A stretch of DNA of 5,153 nt from JAIVGV01 sp035295985 (GTDB lineage Bacteria > Acidobacteriota > Blastocatellia > Pyrinomonadales > Pyrinomonadaceae). Shown here piece after piece: positions 4,220 through 5,153 of this stretch; the first letter of the stretch is position 1, and each line of letters opens with the position of its first letter. Where the stretch lies: assembly GCA_035295985.1 (NCBI GenBank), contig DATHBT010000299.1, positions 1 through 5,153 of the forward strand. Reading direction: 5' to 3'. Position numbers and translations under genes: made by a program. The notes beneath the pieces were generated by a model. The model was not told the DNA's origin, made no database searches, and saw nothing but the letters and a program-made list of their open reading frames with translations.

Positions 4220-5153
4220 ATGGGGCTTGGCTCGAAAGTCGGTCTGCGCGCGACGTGTGCGCCGGCGGCGGCCCTCCTGATCGCACTGGCACTTAACTGT
4301 TGGGCGGCCCCCCGCGCGTCGGGGGCCGCCCAATCTTTTCTTAAACGACAGGCGGGTTTTGTAGGGGTAGGGACAAGCCCTGCCCGCGTGCCGGCGAAAC
4401 AAGCGGGGCAGGGACAAGCCCTGCCCCTACAAATCTACGCGCCTCGTCCGGCCACCTCACTACGAACTCTTAAGAGCTTTCCCGCGCAGGCGGGCGGCGC
4501 GGCTGGCGCGACCGTGAGCGTGCAGCCCGCCCCGGTGCGCTTTCGCGAAGTCGAGGGGCGGGGCTTGCTCGTCCGCGCGTGGGTCAACGGGCAGGGGCCT
4601 TACGACTTCGCCGTGGACACGGGGGCGGGCGCTACGATCATCTCGCGCCGCGTGGCGGCCCAGGCGCGCGTCCCCGTTTACGCTGATCGCCCGGTCAGGC
4701 TGAGCGGCCTCAGCGGCGCGCGTGGGGCGGCGGCGCGCGAGGCGTCTTTGCGGACACTGGCCGTCGGCGATCCCGCGAATCAACTGCCGGGGCGCGGCCT
4801 CGTCGTCGTCGCCGACTCGCTGCCCGAAGACCTCGACGGCGTGCTCGACCCGACCGAGAGCTTCCACCCCCTCGGCTACGTCATAGATTTTTACTCGGAG
4901 ACGATCCGCGCCTTCGACCCGCGTCAACTCCCTTTGCGCCGCGAGGACGTGCCGCACGGCGGCGCGGTCGTCCCCTGGCTGACCGAGGGCGGGAGCCGCC
5001 GCCCCTTCGTCCAGCTCGCTGAAGGGCGGCGCGCGCTCCTCGACACAGGCTCCGGCTTCGGCCTGGCTGTGACGCCCGAAGCGGCCAGCGCGCTCGGCGT
5101 CATCGGCGGCCGTGGGCGCGGCCGGGAAGGCGGCGTGATCGACCTCGGCCGCG
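4220..5153 (+). CDS. Secreted aspartyl-protease-family (retropepsin-like) protein, 3' truncated by window end
   Basis: The frame is open from ATG 4220 to the window edge (311 codons visible, no stop). Residues 1-38 look like a signal peptide: Lys/Arg near the start, hydrophobic core APAAALLIALAL (14-25), and Ala-rich cleavage region (PRASGAA). There is no convincing lipobox around Cys27. The first aspartyl-protease lobe starts near residue 104 and has VNGQGPYDFAVDTGAGATIIS with the catalytic-type D133-T-G. A second lobe has RALLDTGSGFGLAVTP with D275-T-G. Two D-T-G lobes in one chain fit bacterial retropepsin-like aspartyl proteases, which often end in a PDZ domain; here the C-terminus is missing. 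Residues about 39-98 form an atypical linker encoded by a terminator tail, a dispersed repeat and flanking sequence with poorer GC-rich codon use. GTG 4514 is a possible internal start, but it would lose the signal peptide. The gene probably shares a transcript with the glycine-zipper gene. Confidence 0.85.
   Translation, partial: MGLGSKVGLRATCAPAAALLIALALNCWAAPRASGAAQSFLKRQAGFVGVGTSPARVPAKQAGQGQALPLQIYAPRPATSLRTLKSFPAQAGGAAGATVSVQPAPVRFREVEGRGLLVRAWVNGQGPYDFAVDTGAGATIISRRVAAQARVPVYADRPVRLSGLSGARGAAAREASLRTLAVGDPANQLPGRGLVVVADSLPEDLDGVLDPTESFHPLGYVIDFYSETIRAFDPRQLPLRREDVPHGGAVVPWLTEGGSRRPFVQLAEGRRALLDTGSGFGLAVTPEAASALGVIGGRGRGREGGVIDLGR
4300..4342 (+). terminator. Intrinsic terminator-like hairpin, inside the protease reading frame
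   Basis: A 13-bp GC-rich perfect stem pairs 4300-4312 with 4321-4333 around an 8-nt loop (4313-4320), and is followed at once by TCTTTTCTT (4334-4342). By position it would terminate the glycine-zipper transcript about 100 nt after its stop. It also encodes residues 27-41 of the following protease frame, so it could act as an intragenic attenuator. The U-tract is on the plus-strand side only. Confidence 0.75.
4358..4433. repeat. 76-bp palindromic dispersed-type repeat
   Basis: The outer arms 4358-4372 (TTTGTAGGGGTAGGG) and 4419-4433 are reverse complements with one mismatch. Inside, a 17-bp direct repeat AGGGACAAGCCCTGCCC occurs at 4369-4385 and 4410-4426, each copy carrying its own small CAGGG/CCCTG-type hairpin. 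The composite layout resembles mobile palindromic repeats of the REP/MITE kind. It lies in the protease frame and would encode residues 47-72 (GTSPARVPAKQAGQGQALP in its core). Confidence 0.8.

Noticed and set aside
4280..4300. Lipoprotein signal around Cys27 of the protease
   Set aside because: The residues before Cys are A-L-N, which do not fit a lipobox (Asn at -1); a signal-peptidase I site in the following Ala-rich part is more likely.
4460..4957. 165-codon minus-strand frame opposite the protease
   Set aside because: Mirror of the protease codon bias; the plus-strand frame has two D-T-G motifs and protease-lobe patterns.

Overview
The window is GC-rich bacterial chromosomal DNA carrying five protein genes: four complete, and one that runs off the right edge. 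The codon usage is strongly GC-biased. The gene set combines a small TonB-type protein with a glycine-zipper protein, and several kinds of dispersed short palindromic and heptamer repeats sit in and between the genes. This mix suggests a soil-type Acidobacteriota (Blastocatellia-like) genome. That placement is inference from general character, not from a marker gene.

Left part, minus strand (reading from 3184 down to 53): a perfect TATAAT -10 box precedes a class I/II PLP aminotransferase (3128-1959). Only 15 nt later comes thiL, thiamine-monophosphate kinase (1943-801). The two are very probably one operon with translational coupling. Then follow a ~200 bp gap with a plausible sigma70 promoter (762-734) and a small TonB C-terminal-domain protein (595-53). 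Positions 1-52 show nothing I can assign.

Middle (3129-3567): a 439 bp divergent intergenic region holding an inverted pair of 7-bp tandem-repeat arrays, the aminotransferase promoter on the left, and a weak extended -10 for the rightward genes.

Right part, plus strand: a membrane-anchored glycine-zipper protein (3568-4197). After 22 nt comes a secreted aspartyl-protease-family protein (4220 to beyond 5153), with a Shine-Dalgarno, a signal peptide and two D-T-G motifs. Unexpectedly, a textbook-like intrinsic terminator (4300-4342) and a 76-bp palindromic dispersed repeat (4358-4433) both lie inside the 5' end of this protease frame without breaking it.

The gene content is ordinary. The unusual layer is the repeats: two inverted pairs of heptamer arrays, one of which overlaps the aminotransferase stop and the thiL start and also inserts 12 in-frame residues into ThiL. 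In the mRNA the two thiL arrays would form a 32-bp hairpin that contains the thiL start codon.
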